Source of the DNA: Pseudomonadota bacterium
GTDB taxonomy: Bacteria > Pseudomonadota > Gammaproteobacteria > Xanthomonadales > Rhodanobacteraceae
DNA length: 10,566 nucleotides
Assembly: GCA_021777635.1 (NCBI GenBank)
Contig: JAJYDI010000066.1
Location: 1-10,566, forward strand
Direction of reading: 5' to 3'
The notes below the pieces were generated by a model that searched no databases, was not told the DNA's origin, and saw only the letters and a program-made list of their open reading frames with translations. The translations under genes were made by a program, and so were the position numbers. This document shows positions 1-6,847 of the stretch, one piece after another (the stretch's first letter is position 1; each line of letters begins with the position of its first letter).

Positions 1-911
1 GTGACCAGCACCAGCGCGCGCACCTGGCCACGCGGCGCGCCCAGCGCGCGCAGCAGGGCGATCTCGTCAGTCTTGCGCCGCGCGTAGCGCTGCGCCGACA
101 GCGCGATGGCGACACCGGCCAGCAGCGCCGACAGCAGCGCCGACAGGCGCAGGAAGGCACCGGCGCGGTCAAAGGCGATGCGCAATCGCTGCTGCGTGCG
201 CTCGGGCGTGATCAACTCGGCATCCGGCGGCCGATGGGCTTTCAGCCAAACGACAAATTCATCGACGCTGGCCGCAGATCCCGCCACCAGCAGGCGATGC
301 TGCACGCGGCTGCCGGTGCCCAGCAGGCCCGCGGCTTCGGCATCAGCCAGGCTCATCAGCGCACGCGGGGCGATCGCGAACAGCTCGCCGCCGTCCGGTT
401 CGCGCACGATCTCGGCGCCGATGGTCAGCTCGCGTCCGCCGATCTGCACGCGATCGCCGACGGTCAGATCCAGCGCCACCAGGGCGCGATGATCGAGATC
501 GACCGTTCCCGCTGCGGGACCGCGGCCGTCGATGATGCGCCCGGCCGCGTCGGCCAGCCGAAGCGTGCCGCGCAGCGGATAGGACGCATCGGTCGCGCGC
601 ACGTCGAGCAGCTGGCTGAGCGTGCCGTTGAAGGCGACCGATGGGAACGTGCTGCTGCGGTTGACCGTGAGCGCGAGGCGTTGCGCTTCGGCTGCCACCG
701 CCGGCGGCAGCGGCCGGTTGTCGCTGATGCCGGCGTCGCCGCCGATCAGCTCGGCGGCGCTGGCCAGCAGCGCCGCCTCGACGCGCGCGGCCAGCGTCGC
801 CACCGCGCCGAGCGCGGCAACCGCAAGCAGCAGCGCCGCGGCCAGCGTGCGCAGTTCGGGCAGGCGCCACTCGCGGCGCAGCGTGCGCAGGCCCAGGCGC
901 AGCGTGTTCAT
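1..911 (-). CDS. ybbP: YbbP-like FtsX-family ABC transporter permease, N-terminal part
   Basis: This is the permease partner of the ATPase encoded just upstream. The first 303 residues are present and the rest runs off the left edge; the E. coli protein is about 800 residues. A short basic N-terminus precedes a first membrane helix at about residues 21-42. A periplasmic region follows, containing the YPLRGTLRL segment (residues 111-119) typical of YbbP-type permeases. A second helix lies at about 252-272, followed by the cytoplasmic stretch RRKTDEIALLRALGAPRG (residues 278-295), the classic FtsX/MacB coupling element. The ATG at 911-909 overlaps the ybbA stop as ATGA, so translation is probably coupled. 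From memory, E. coli YbbA-YbbP is an MacB-like (type VII) ABC system that works with TesA on hydrophobic membrane molecules. The substrate here is unknown. The family call is firm; the specific YbbP assignment rests mainly on the ybbA/tesA neighbourhood. Confidence 0.88.
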   Translation of the reverse strand, partial: MNTLRLGLRTLRREWRLPELRTLAAALLLAVAALGAVATLAARVEAALLASAAELIGGDAGISDNRPLPPAVAAEAQRLALTVNRSSTFPSVAFNGTLSQLLDVRATDASYPLRGTLRLADAAGRIIDGRGPAAGTVDLDHRALVALDLTVGDRVQIGGRELTIGAEIVREPDGGELFAIAPRALMSLADAEAAGLLGTGSRVQHRLLVAGSAASVDEFVVWLKAHRPPDAELITPERTQQRLRIAFDRAGAFLRLSALLSALLAGVAIALSAQRYARRKTDEIALLRALGAPRGQVRALVLV

Positions 912-1597
912 GCCGGCGCGCCGTCGACCAGTCGACCGTCGACCAGCTCCAGCGTGCGTCCGCAACGCGCGGCCAGTGCGGCATCGTGGGTCACCAGCAC
1001 CAGCGTGGTGGCGTGCGCGCGGTTGAGCTCGAACAGCAGCTCGGCAACGCCGGCGCCGGTCCGGCGATCGAGGTTGCCGGTGGGCTCGTCGGCGAACAGC
1101 AGTCGCGGACGGTGCACGAAGGCGCGCGCCAGCGCCACGCGCTGCTGCTCGCCGCCGGAAAGCTGGTACGGGTAGTGACCGCAGCGCGCGTCGAGGCCCA
1201 CGGCCTGCAATGCCTCGCGCGCCCGCCTGCGTGCCGCGGACTCGCCCTCGAGCTCCAGCGGCAGCATGACGTTTTCCAGTGCCGTCAGCGCCGGCAGCAG
1301 ATGGAACGACTGGAACACGAAGCCGACCAGGCGCCGGCGCAATGCGGCGCGCGCCTCCTCGTCCAGCGTCTCCAGCGCGTGGCCGTCGAGACGGATGCCG
1401 CCGCCGCTCGGCAGGTCGAGCCCGGCGAGCAGGCCCAGCAGGGTGGTCTTGCCCGAGCCGGAGGCGCCGACGATGGCGACGCTGGCGCCGGTCGCGACCT
1501 CGATATCGATGCCCGCCAGAATGTCGATGCGGCCCTCGGGGCCGACCAGTGCCTTGCTAACATCGCGGGCACTGAGCATGGGGATGGCGATGGTCAT
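908..1597 (-). CDS. ybbA: YbbA-like ABC transporter ATP-binding protein
   Basis: This 229-residue ATPase would power the downstream permease at the inner membrane. All ABC motifs are intact: Walker A GASGSGKT (residues 44-51), Q-loop Gln96, signature LSGGEQQRVALARA (146-159), Walker B LLFADE (166-171) and the switch His204 in VTHD. The GASGSGKT, LSGGEQQR and ADEPTGNLD forms are typical of the LolD/MacB/FtsE/YbbA group. The neighbours (FtsX-type permease downstream, tesA divergent) favour YbbA over LolD. The ATG at 1597 is chosen because AGGAAA lies 6 bases upstream on the coding strand (1604-1609) and because a longer reading frame would run far into tesA with unconserved sequence. A second ATG at 1579 (MLSARDV) is the main alternative. 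The stop overlaps the ybbP start by four bases. No promoter is visible; it must lie inside tesA. Confidence 0.92.
   Translation of the reverse strand: MTIAIPMLSARDVSKALVGPEGRIDILAGIDIEVATGASVAIVGASGSGKTTLLGLLAGLDLPSGGGIRLDGHALETLDEEARAALRRRLVGFVFQSFHLLPALTALENVMLPLELEGESAARRRAREALQAVGLDARCGHYPYQLSGGEQQRVALARAFVHRPRLLFADEPTGNLDRRTGAGVAELLFELNRAHATTLVLVTHDAALAARCGRTLELVDGRLVDGAPA
1555..1563 (+). promoter_or_regulatory. Candidate extended -10 promoter element for tesA
   Basis: The sequence TGCTAACAT fits the extended -10 pattern (TGn followed by a TATAAT-like hexamer matching at four of six positions). Transcription would start near 1570, leaving about 26 bases before the tesA ATG at 1596. No good -35 hexamer is seen at 16-18 bases, which is tolerable for an extended -10 promoter. 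The element lies inside the ybbA coding sequence, as expected because the two divergent genes have no intergenic space. Confidence 0.35.
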
Positions 1598-2234
1598 GCG
1601 GCGTTTCCTGGCACTGATGCTGTTGGCGTTGGGGTGTCTGCCGCTACCGGCCTGCGCTGCGCCGGCGGCTGCTTCCGTCGCGCGGCCCGTCCTGGTGCTG
1701 GGCGATTCGCTCTCCGCCGCGCACAACATTGCCGAGCAGGACGGCTGGGTGCACCTGCTCGGCGCGCGTCTTGCCAACATGCGGCCGCCGCGCGCAGTGA
1801 TCAATGCCAGCATCAGCGGCGCGACCACGGCCGACGGCGTCAGTCGTCTGCCCGGATTGCTCGAACGCTACCGCCCTGCATTGGTCCTGCTGGAACTGGG
1901 CGCCAACGACGGCCTGCGAGGCCTGCCGCTGGCCGGGATCCGCGCCAATCTGCAGGCGATGATCCGCGACTGCCGTCAAGCCGGCGCCAAGGTCGTGCTG
2001 CTGGGCATCGAGTTGCCGGTCAACTACGGCCCGCCCTATCGCGACGGCTTGCAGGCGATCTACGCCGACCTGGCCCGGGAGCACCATCTGCCGCTGTTGC
2101 CGTTCCTGCTGCAGGGCGTGGCGCTGGATCCGGCGCTGATGCAGTCCGACGGCCTGCATCCTGTCGCGGCCGGCGAACCGCGCGTGCTGGCCAACGTCTG
2201 GTCGGTGCTGGCGCCGACGTTGAAAACCCTCTGA
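1596..2234 (+). CDS. tesA: TesA-like GDSL/SGNH lysophospholipase and acyl-CoA thioesterase
   Basis: This 212-residue protein is a periplasmic or membrane-attached SGNH hydrolase. E. coli TesA hydrolyses acyl-CoA, lysophospholipids and other esters. All SGNH blocks are present: GDSLS (residues 36-40, nucleophile Ser38), Gly75 in SISG, Asn104 in GAND, and Asp185/His188 in SDGLHP. Their spacing matches E. coli TesA (Ser10, Gly44, Asn73, Asp154, His157 of the mature protein) apart from a three-residue insertion between blocks I and II. The N-terminus MRRFLALMLLALGC is a signal peptide. Cleavage may follow ACA at about residue 21, or Cys14 or Cys20 could make it a lipoprotein. Four in-frame ATGs (1578, 1584, 1590, 1596) are possible starts. 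The last gives the most compact signal peptide, but no strong ribosome binding site decides between them. The divergent ybbAP location is as in E. coli and supports a joint role. Confidence 0.93.
   Translation: MRRFLALMLLALGCLPLPACAAPAAASVARPVLVLGDSLSAAHNIAEQDGWVHLLGARLANMRPPRAVINASISGATTADGVSRLPGLLERYRPALVLLELGANDGLRGLPLAGIRANLQAMIRDCRQAGAKVVLLGIELPVNYGPPYRDGLQAIYADLAREHHLPLLPFLLQGVALDPALMQSDGLHPVAAGEPRVLANVWSVLAPTLKTL
1604..1609 (-). promoter_or_regulatory. ybbA ribosome binding site inside tesA
   Basis: On the minus strand this reads AGGAAA, 6 bases before the ybbA ATG at 1597. It lies within codons 3-5 of the oppositely oriented tesA. It supports the 1597 start over the downstream ATG at 1579. 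Confidence 0.55.
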
Positions 2235-2310
2235 TCCGGCGCGGCCTTAGGTCTCTTCACGGCAGAATCACCCGGCCCCGGTTCCAATCTTCACATGAGT
2301 GAAATGACCT

Positions 2311-2314
2311 GGAG
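2311..2314 (+). promoter_or_regulatory. Ribosome binding site deciding the response regulator start
   Basis: GGAG lies 7 bases before the ATG at 2322. The upstream in-frame ATGs at 2295 and 2304 have no comparable site, and the residues they would add precede the conserved receiver domain. This favours 2322. Confidence 0.5.
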
Positions 2315-2321
2315 CCGCCCG

Positions 2322-3056
2322 ATGAGCGCACGCGACGAACAGGCAGGCCTGATCCTGCTGATCGAGGACAACCGCAGCATCGCCGAAATGGTAGGCGAGT
2401 TCCTGGAGCGCCGCGGCTATTCGGTGGACTACGCCGCCGACGGCATCACCGGCCTGCATCTGGCGGTATCCAACAGCTATGACGTGGTCGTGCTGGACCT
2501 GATGCTGCCGGGCATGGACGGGCTCGACTTGTGCCGCAAGCTGCGCCAGGAGGCCAAGAAGTCCACCCCGGTCCTGATGCTGACCGCGCGCGACACGCTG
2601 GACGACAAGCTGGTCGGCCTCGATGCCGGCGCCGACGATTATCTGATCAAGCCCTTCGAGATCCGCGAGCTCGAGGCGCGCGTCAAGGCGCTGATCCGTC
2701 GCGACCGTCGCCAGGTTTCGGCCGAGGTCCTGAAGGTGGGCGACCTGGTGCTCGACACCGCCACCCTGCGCCTGACTCGCGCCGGGCAGGACCTGCAGAT
2801 TTCGCCGATCGGCCTCAAGCTGCTGACGATCCTGATGCGCGAATCCCCGCGCGTGGTGAGCCGGCGCGACATCGAGCGCGAGATCTGGGGCGACCTGTTG
2901 CCGGATTCCGACACCCTGCGCAGCCACCTCTACAACCTGCGCAAGGTGATCGACAAGCCGTTCCAGAAACCCCTGCTGCACACCATCCACAGTGCGGGCT
3001 ACCGTCTGGCCGATCTCGACAGCGAGGTCTCCGGCGCCGCCCGGCAGGTCGGCTGA
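2322..3056 (+). CDS. ColR-like OmpR/PhoB-family response regulator
   Basis: This 244-residue DNA-binding response regulator would be phosphorylated by the kinase encoded downstream. The receiver domain (about residues 10-125) has the acidic pair Glu15-Asp16, phosphoacceptor Asp59 in VVVLDLMLPG, switch Thr88 and Lys110-Pro111. The winged-helix domain occupies about 136-229 and ends in the family-typical HTIHSAGYRL (220-229). The stretch PDSDTLRSHLYNLRKVIDKP (residues 194-213) closely resembles Pseudomonas/Xanthomonas ColR (also called VgrR) as I remember it, so a ColR-type regulator is my best guess. ColR systems control envelope and metal-stress genes. The start at 2322 is chosen from the GGAG site; 2295 and 2304 are alternatives adding nine or six residues. 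The gene begins 87 bases after tesA with no clear promoter or terminator between them, so co-transcription is possible. The family is certain; the ColR label is moderate. Confidence 0.93.
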   Translation: MSARDEQAGLILLIEDNRSIAEMVGEFLERRGYSVDYAADGITGLHLAVSNSYDVVVLDLMLPGMDGLDLCRKLRQEAKKSTPVLMLTARDTLDDKLVGLDAGADDYLIKPFEIRELEARVKALIRRDRRQVSAEVLKVGDLVLDTATLRLTRAGQDLQISPIGLKLLTILMRESPRVVSRRDIEREIWGDLLPDSDTLRSHLYNLRKVIDKPFQKPLLHTIHSAGYRLADLDSEVSGAARQVG

Positions 3057-3187
3057 GCACGCGGGGAATCCCTGCCCTCGCATCCGTGCCCGTGCCGATC
3101 GCGTAGATTGCCGCTATTCGTGACTTCCGTGCCTGGCGCGAGCGGCCGCGCGAGCGCCGCGCATGCAACGGGTTGCAGCTGTCCATC

Positions 3188-3193
3188 AAGAGG
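3188..3193 (+). promoter_or_regulatory. Ribosome binding site of the histidine kinase
   Basis: AAGAGG lies 5 bases upstream of the ATG at 3199. An earlier in-frame ATG at 3163 has no such site, so the shorter start is preferred. Confidence 0.55.
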
Positions 3194-3198
3194 CTTCG

Positions 3199-4503
3199 AT
3201 GCGTCGTCCTGCCGGCATCCGCCGCAAGCTGTGGGTCGTGTTCGTGATGCAGCTGGCGGCGATCAGCTTCGCCACCGTGCTCAGCGTGTACGGCGCCGCG
3301 ACCATCCTCGAGGATGTGCTGATCAAGCAGGCACTGAAGGAGGAGGCTGCCCACTTCTGGGCCTTCCGGGCGGCCGATCCCTCGGCGCAGCTGCCCAATA
3401 CCGCCAACATGCGCGGCTATCTGCTGGCGCCGGGCGGGACACGGTCGGCACTGCCGGCGGCCCTGCGCGCGCTGGCTCCCGGGTATCACCGCCTGGGCGG
3501 GTCCGGGCACGAGGATCTGGTTTACGTCACCGACGCCGCGCCCGGCCAGCTGTACCTGGTGTTCAAGCAGGAGCAGGTCGATCGCCTCGCCTTCCTGTTC
3601 GGCTTCGTGCCGCTGTCGGTGGTGCTGCTGATCATCTACATCACCCATTACCTCACCTATCGCGCTTCACGGCGCGCGCTGTCGCCGGTGATCGGCCTCG
3701 CCAGCGTGGTACGGCGCTGGGATCCCAAGCATCCCGATCTGGCCGCGCTGGAGCCCGCCAACCTGCCGCCCAACAGCGACGGTGATGTCGAGGTGCTGGC
3801 GCGTGCGCTGCACGGATTCGCCAGCCGCATCGAGTCGTTCATCGAACGCGAACGCAACTTCACCCGCGACGCCAGTCACGAGCTGCGCACGCCGCTGACC
3901 GTGGTCAAGGTCGCTGCCGGCGTGCTCGAGGAAGAGCCCGCGCTGTCGCCGTTCGGCCAGCGCTCGGTGCATCGCATCCGTCGCGCCGCGCGCGACATGG
4001 AGGCGCTGATCGAGTCGTTCCTGATCCTGGCGCGCGAGGACAACACCGGTCTGCCGGAGGAGGACTTCATCGCCAACGAGGTGGTGCGTGACGAGCTGGA
4101 GCGCGCCCAGGACCTGGTGATCGGCAAGCCGGTGCAGTTGCTGCTGGAGCAGCCCCAGCGCTTCGCGTTGCACGCGTCACCGCGCGTGTTCGCGGTCCTG
4201 ATCGGCAACCTGATCCGCAACGCCTGCCTGTATACCGAGCGCGGCAGCGTCACCGCCACCGTCGGCGAAGGCACGGTGCGTATCGCCGATACCGGCATCG
4301 GCATGAGTGCCGAGGAACTGGCACGGGTCACCCAGCCGTTCTTCCGCGCCGGCCGCAGTCGCTCGGACGGCCATGGCGTCGGCCTCACCATCGTGCGCCG
4401 GCTGGCCGACCGTTTCGGCTGGCAGGTCGAGTTCGAGAGCGAACTCAATGCCGGCACCGCGGTCACGGTGCGATTCCCGCATCCGCAGCCGGCCGAGGGT
4501 TGA
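3199..4503 (+). CDS. Membrane sensor histidine kinase, partner of the ColR-like regulator
   Basis: This 434-residue inner-membrane kinase has one membrane helix at about residues 12-30 and a second at about 131-152. They enclose a periplasmic sensor of about 100 residues. A HAMP-like linker follows (about 153-215). The dimerisation domain has phosphoacceptor His227 in DASHELRTPL. The ATPase domain has the N box (Asn337, Asn341 in GNLIRNACLYT), G1 box DTGIGM (364-369), F box PFFRAG (380-385) and G2 box DGHGVGLTIV (390-399). The sensor resembles no domain I can name securely. Just after helix 1 it has Glu48, Glu49, His52 and Asp60, which could bind metal if this is a ColS/VgrS-type sensor; that is inference. 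The kinase begins 142 bases after its regulator, an unusually wide gap for such a pair, so it may have its own leader or promoter. The start at 3199 is chosen from AAGAGG. Confidence 0.93.
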   Translation: MRRPAGIRRKLWVVFVMQLAAISFATVLSVYGAATILEDVLIKQALKEEAAHFWAFRAADPSAQLPNTANMRGYLLAPGGTRSALPAALRALAPGYHRLGGSGHEDLVYVTDAAPGQLYLVFKQEQVDRLAFLFGFVPLSVVLLIIYITHYLTYRASRRALSPVIGLASVVRRWDPKHPDLAALEPANLPPNSDGDVEVLARALHGFASRIESFIERERNFTRDASHELRTPLTVVKVAAGVLEEEPALSPFGQRSVHRIRRAARDMEALIESFLILAREDNTGLPEEDFIANEVVRDELERAQDLVIGKPVQLLLEQPQRFALHASPRVFAVLIGNLIRNACLYTERGSVTATVGEGTVRIADTGIGMSAEELARVTQPFFRAGRSRSDGHGVGLTIVRRLADRFGWQVEFESELNAGTAVTVRFPHPQPAEG

Positions 4504-4653
4504 GCGCGGCTGCCGCCAGCCGCTGGCCGACGCGCCCTGCGCGCGGCGGATTGCCTGCGGCCGCGCATCCGGCGCCGCTGCGGCGACACCGGTACCGGGT
4601 GCGTTTGCCGGACCGCCCGTCCGTCATCGGCTTCGCCCCATGACCCATGGCGC

Positions 4654-4682
4654 TTGCGCCGGCGCTGGGCGCTGGCTAGCGT
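4654..4682 (+). promoter_or_regulatory. Weak candidate promoter of the S9 peptidase gene
   Basis: TTGCGC (4654-4659) and TAGCGT (4677-4682) are separated by exactly 17 bases. Each matches the sigma-70 consensus at three of six positions. Transcription would start near 4689, about 25 bases before the ATG at 4714. Position and spacing are good but the hexamers are weak in GC-rich DNA. The rest of the 210-base gap after the kinase (4504-4713) shows no gene. Confidence 0.3.
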
Positions 4683-4713
4683 CGCGATCCGTCCGTTGTT
4701 CCGGGAAGCCTGC

Positions 4714-6798
4714 ATGAATCCGACATCCCTGCTGGCTGCGTTCGCGATCGCCGCGGCACCGCTGATGGCCGTGGCTGCCGAGGCGCCTGAATCTCGCCGC
4801 GGCGCGCATCCGTTCGACGTGCGCGATCTGGTGATGCTGGATCGCGTGTCCGATCCGCAGCTGGCACCGGACGGCCGCGCCGTCGTCTTCAGCGTGCGCA
4901 GCACCGACTATGCCGCCAACAAGGGCATCACATCGGTGTGGCTGCTCGATCTCGCACAAGCCGACGCGACGCCGGTGAAGCTCGCCGTCGGCAGCGATCC
5001 GCGCTGGTCGGCGGATGGCGCGTCGATCTTCCATCTCGCCGACGCCAAGGGCAGCAGCCAGGTCTGGCGCGTCGCGGTCGACGGCGGCACACCCGTGCAG
5101 GTGACCGACTACCCGCTCGATGTCGGCACCTTCAGGGTGTCCCCGGATGGCCGCCATCTGGCGCTTTCGATCGATGTCTTCCCCGCATGCGCGGACCTCG
5201 CCTGCAGCAAGGCGAAGTTGGACGCGCATGTGCCGGCCCGGGCCAGCGGCCGTCTGTATGACAAGCTGTTCGTGCGGCACTGGGACCAGTGGGCCGATGG
5301 CCGTCGATCGCAGCTGTTCCTGGCTGCCCTCGGTGCCGACGGCAAGGCGGCTGGCGAGCCGCGCCTGCTGACATCCGGCATCGATGGCGACGTGCCCTCG
5401 AAGCCTGACGGCAGCACCGACGAGTATGCCTTCAGCCCCGATGGGCAGATGCTTTACTTCGGCGCACGCATCGCCGGTCGCGACGAGCCCTGGTCGACCA
5501 ATTTCGACGTCTACGCGGTGGCCACCGACGGCACCGCCGCGCCGCGCAATCTCACCGCTGGCAATCCGGCCTGGGATGCCTTTCCGCTGCCGTCGCCCGA
5601 TGGCCGCATGCTGTACTACCTGGCGATGCGACGCGCGGGCTTCGAGGCCGACCGTTTCGCGATCATGGCGCTGGATCTGGCCAGCGGAGCCCGTCGCGAG
5701 GTCGCCGCGCACTGGGACCGCTCGGCCGGGCCGCTCGCGATCAGCGCCGACGGGCGCACGCTGTATGGCGTCGCCGACGACGAGGGCCAGCGTCCGCTGT
5801 TCGCGATCGACGTGGCGAGCGGCGAAGCGCGGCGACTGGTCGCCGGCGGCACCGTCACCGGCTTCGCGGTCGGCCGGCACGGGCTGGTCGTCGCGCGCCA
5901 GGACTTCACCCATCCGACCGATCTCTACACCGCCGACGCCGATGGAGAGAACCTGACGCCGGTGACGCACTTCAACGCCGAACGCCTGGCCGAGGCGCGC
6001 TTCGGCGCCGCCGAGTTCTTCACGTTCAAGGGCTGGAACGACACCAGCGTGCAGGGCTATGTGGTCAAGCCGGTCGGTTACCAGCCGGGCCGGAAATACC
6101 CGGTGGCCTTCCTGATCCACGGCGGGCCGCAGGGTGCCTGGCACGACGACTTCCACTATCGCTGGAACCCCGAGATCTATGCCGGCGCGGGTTTCGCCGT
6201 GGTGGCGATCAATTTCCACGGTTCGACCGGCTACGGCCAGGCGTTCACCGATTCGATCTCGGGTGACTGGGGCGGCAAACCGCTCGAGGATCTCAAGCGC
6301 GGCTGGGAAGCCGCATTGCGGGACTACCCGTTCCTCGACGCCGACCGCGCCTGCGCCCTGGGCGCGAGCTACGGCGGCTACATGATCTACTGGATGGCCG
6401 GTGTGTGGAATCAGCCGTGGAAGTGCCTCGTCGCCCACGACGGCGTGTTCGACAGCCGTTCGATGTACTACGCCACCGACGAACTGTGGTTCGAGGAATG
6501 GGAGCACGGTGGGCCGCAGTACGCGCAGCCTGCGAACTACGAGAAATTCAACCCGCTCAACCAGGTCGGCGACTGGCGCGTGCCGATGCTGGTGATCCAG
6601 GGCGGACGCGACTATCGCATCCCCGACGAGCAGAGCCTGGGCGCGTTCACCGCCCTGCAGCGGCGTGGCATTCCCAGCCAGTTGCTGTATTTCCCCGACG
6701 AGCACCACCACGTGCTCAAGCCGCAGAACAGCGTGATGTGGCACGACACCGTGCTGGCCTGGATCCGGCGCTGGACGGCAACGACGGGCAAAGAGTGA
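4714..6798 (+). CDS. Secreted S9C-type prolyl-oligopeptidase family peptidase (DPP5-like)
   Basis: This 694-residue exported serine peptidase probably removes dipeptides from peptide N-termini in the periplasm or outside the cell. Residues 1-22 form a signal peptide (MNPTSLLAAFAIAAAPLMAVAA). Residues from about 30 to 440 form the beta-propeller, with repeated blade motifs such as SPDGRHLAL and SPDGQMLYF. The C-terminal alpha/beta hydrolase domain starts at about 450. Its triad is Ser552 in GASYGGYM, Asp633 in GGRDYRIP and His665 in DEHHHVLKP. The Asp-to-His distance of 32 residues equals that of Porphyromonas DPP5 as I recall it. The segment IHGGPQG (residues 469-475) is the usual oxyanion region. 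The start is supported by the signal peptide and by GGGA (4703-4706), 7 bases upstream. The closest family is DPP5-like S9C; acylaminoacyl-peptidase is a less likely alternative. Cleavage specificity cannot be read from sequence. Confidence 0.93.
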   Translation: MNPTSLLAAFAIAAAPLMAVAAEAPESRRGAHPFDVRDLVMLDRVSDPQLAPDGRAVVFSVRSTDYAANKGITSVWLLDLAQADATPVKLAVGSDPRWSADGASIFHLADAKGSSQVWRVAVDGGTPVQVTDYPLDVGTFRVSPDGRHLALSIDVFPACADLACSKAKLDAHVPARASGRLYDKLFVRHWDQWADGRRSQLFLAALGADGKAAGEPRLLTSGIDGDVPSKPDGSTDEYAFSPDGQMLYFGARIAGRDEPWSTNFDVYAVATDGTAAPRNLTAGNPAWDAFPLPSPDGRMLYYLAMRRAGFEADRFAIMALDLASGARREVAAHWDRSAGPLAISADGRTLYGVADDEGQRPLFAIDVASGEARRLVAGGTVTGFAVGRHGLVVARQDFTHPTDLYTADADGENLTPVTHFNAERLAEARFGAAEFFTFKGWNDTSVQGYVVKPVGYQPGRKYPVAFLIHGGPQGAWHDDFHYRWNPEIYAGAGFAVVAINFHGSTGYGQAFTDSISGDWGGKPLEDLKRGWEAALRDYPFLDADRACALGASYGGYMIYWMAGVWNQPWKCLVAHDGVFDSRSMYYATDELWFEEWEHGGPQYAQPANYEKFNPLNQVGDWRVPMLVIQGGRDYRIPDEQSLGAFTALQRRGIPSQLLYFPDEHHHVLKPQNSVMWHDTVLAWIRRWTATTGKE

Positions 6799-6800
6799 AG

Positions 6801-6843
6801 ACGGGGGGTTCGGTACGCTGCCGCCCCGTGGCGCGGCGCCGCG
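6801..6843. terminator. Possible shared terminator between convergent genes
   Basis: The 49-base gap between the S9 peptidase stop and the corA stop holds two inverted repeats. ACGGGG (6801-6806) pairs with CCCCGT (6824-6829), and an inner CGG (6811-6813) pairs with CCG (6821-6823). Next is the perfect palindrome CGCGGCGCCGCG (6832-6843). There is no T-tract on either strand, so a standard intrinsic terminator is not proven. The position between two convergent stops is the main argument. Confidence 0.3.
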
Positions 6844-6847
6844 GCGG

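Noticed and set aside
923..943. Three closely spaced GTCGAC sites near the ybbA 3' end.
   Set aside because: They are explained by the coding of VDGRLVDG at the ybbA C-terminus; no repeat beyond this was seen.
2220..2268. TTGAAA (2220-2225) with TAGGTC or CAGAAT as a promoter for the response regulator.
   Set aside because: The spacings are 22 or more bases, outside the usual sigma-70 range.
986..2302. A 438-codon plus-strand open frame across ybbA and tesA.
   Set aside because: It covers motifs of two well-supported genes in other frames and its translation is Arg/Gln/Ala-rich without domains.
3104..3120. TAGATT and TATTCG as possible -10 elements for a separate kinase promoter.
   Set aside because: Neither has a plausible -35 hexamer at 16-18 bases, so I could not support a promoter here.
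4589..4598. Palindrome CCGGTACCGG after the histidine kinase gene, a possible terminator.
   Set aside because: The stem is short, flanking pairing needs a bulge, and no T-tract follows; such 10-base palindromes are common in this composition.
4624..6744. A 706-codon open reading frame on the minus strand covering nearly the whole S9 peptidase gene.
   Set aside because: It is antisense to a gene with a complete catalytic triad, has low-complexity composition with no recognisable domain, and long antisense frames are expected in very GC-rich genes.
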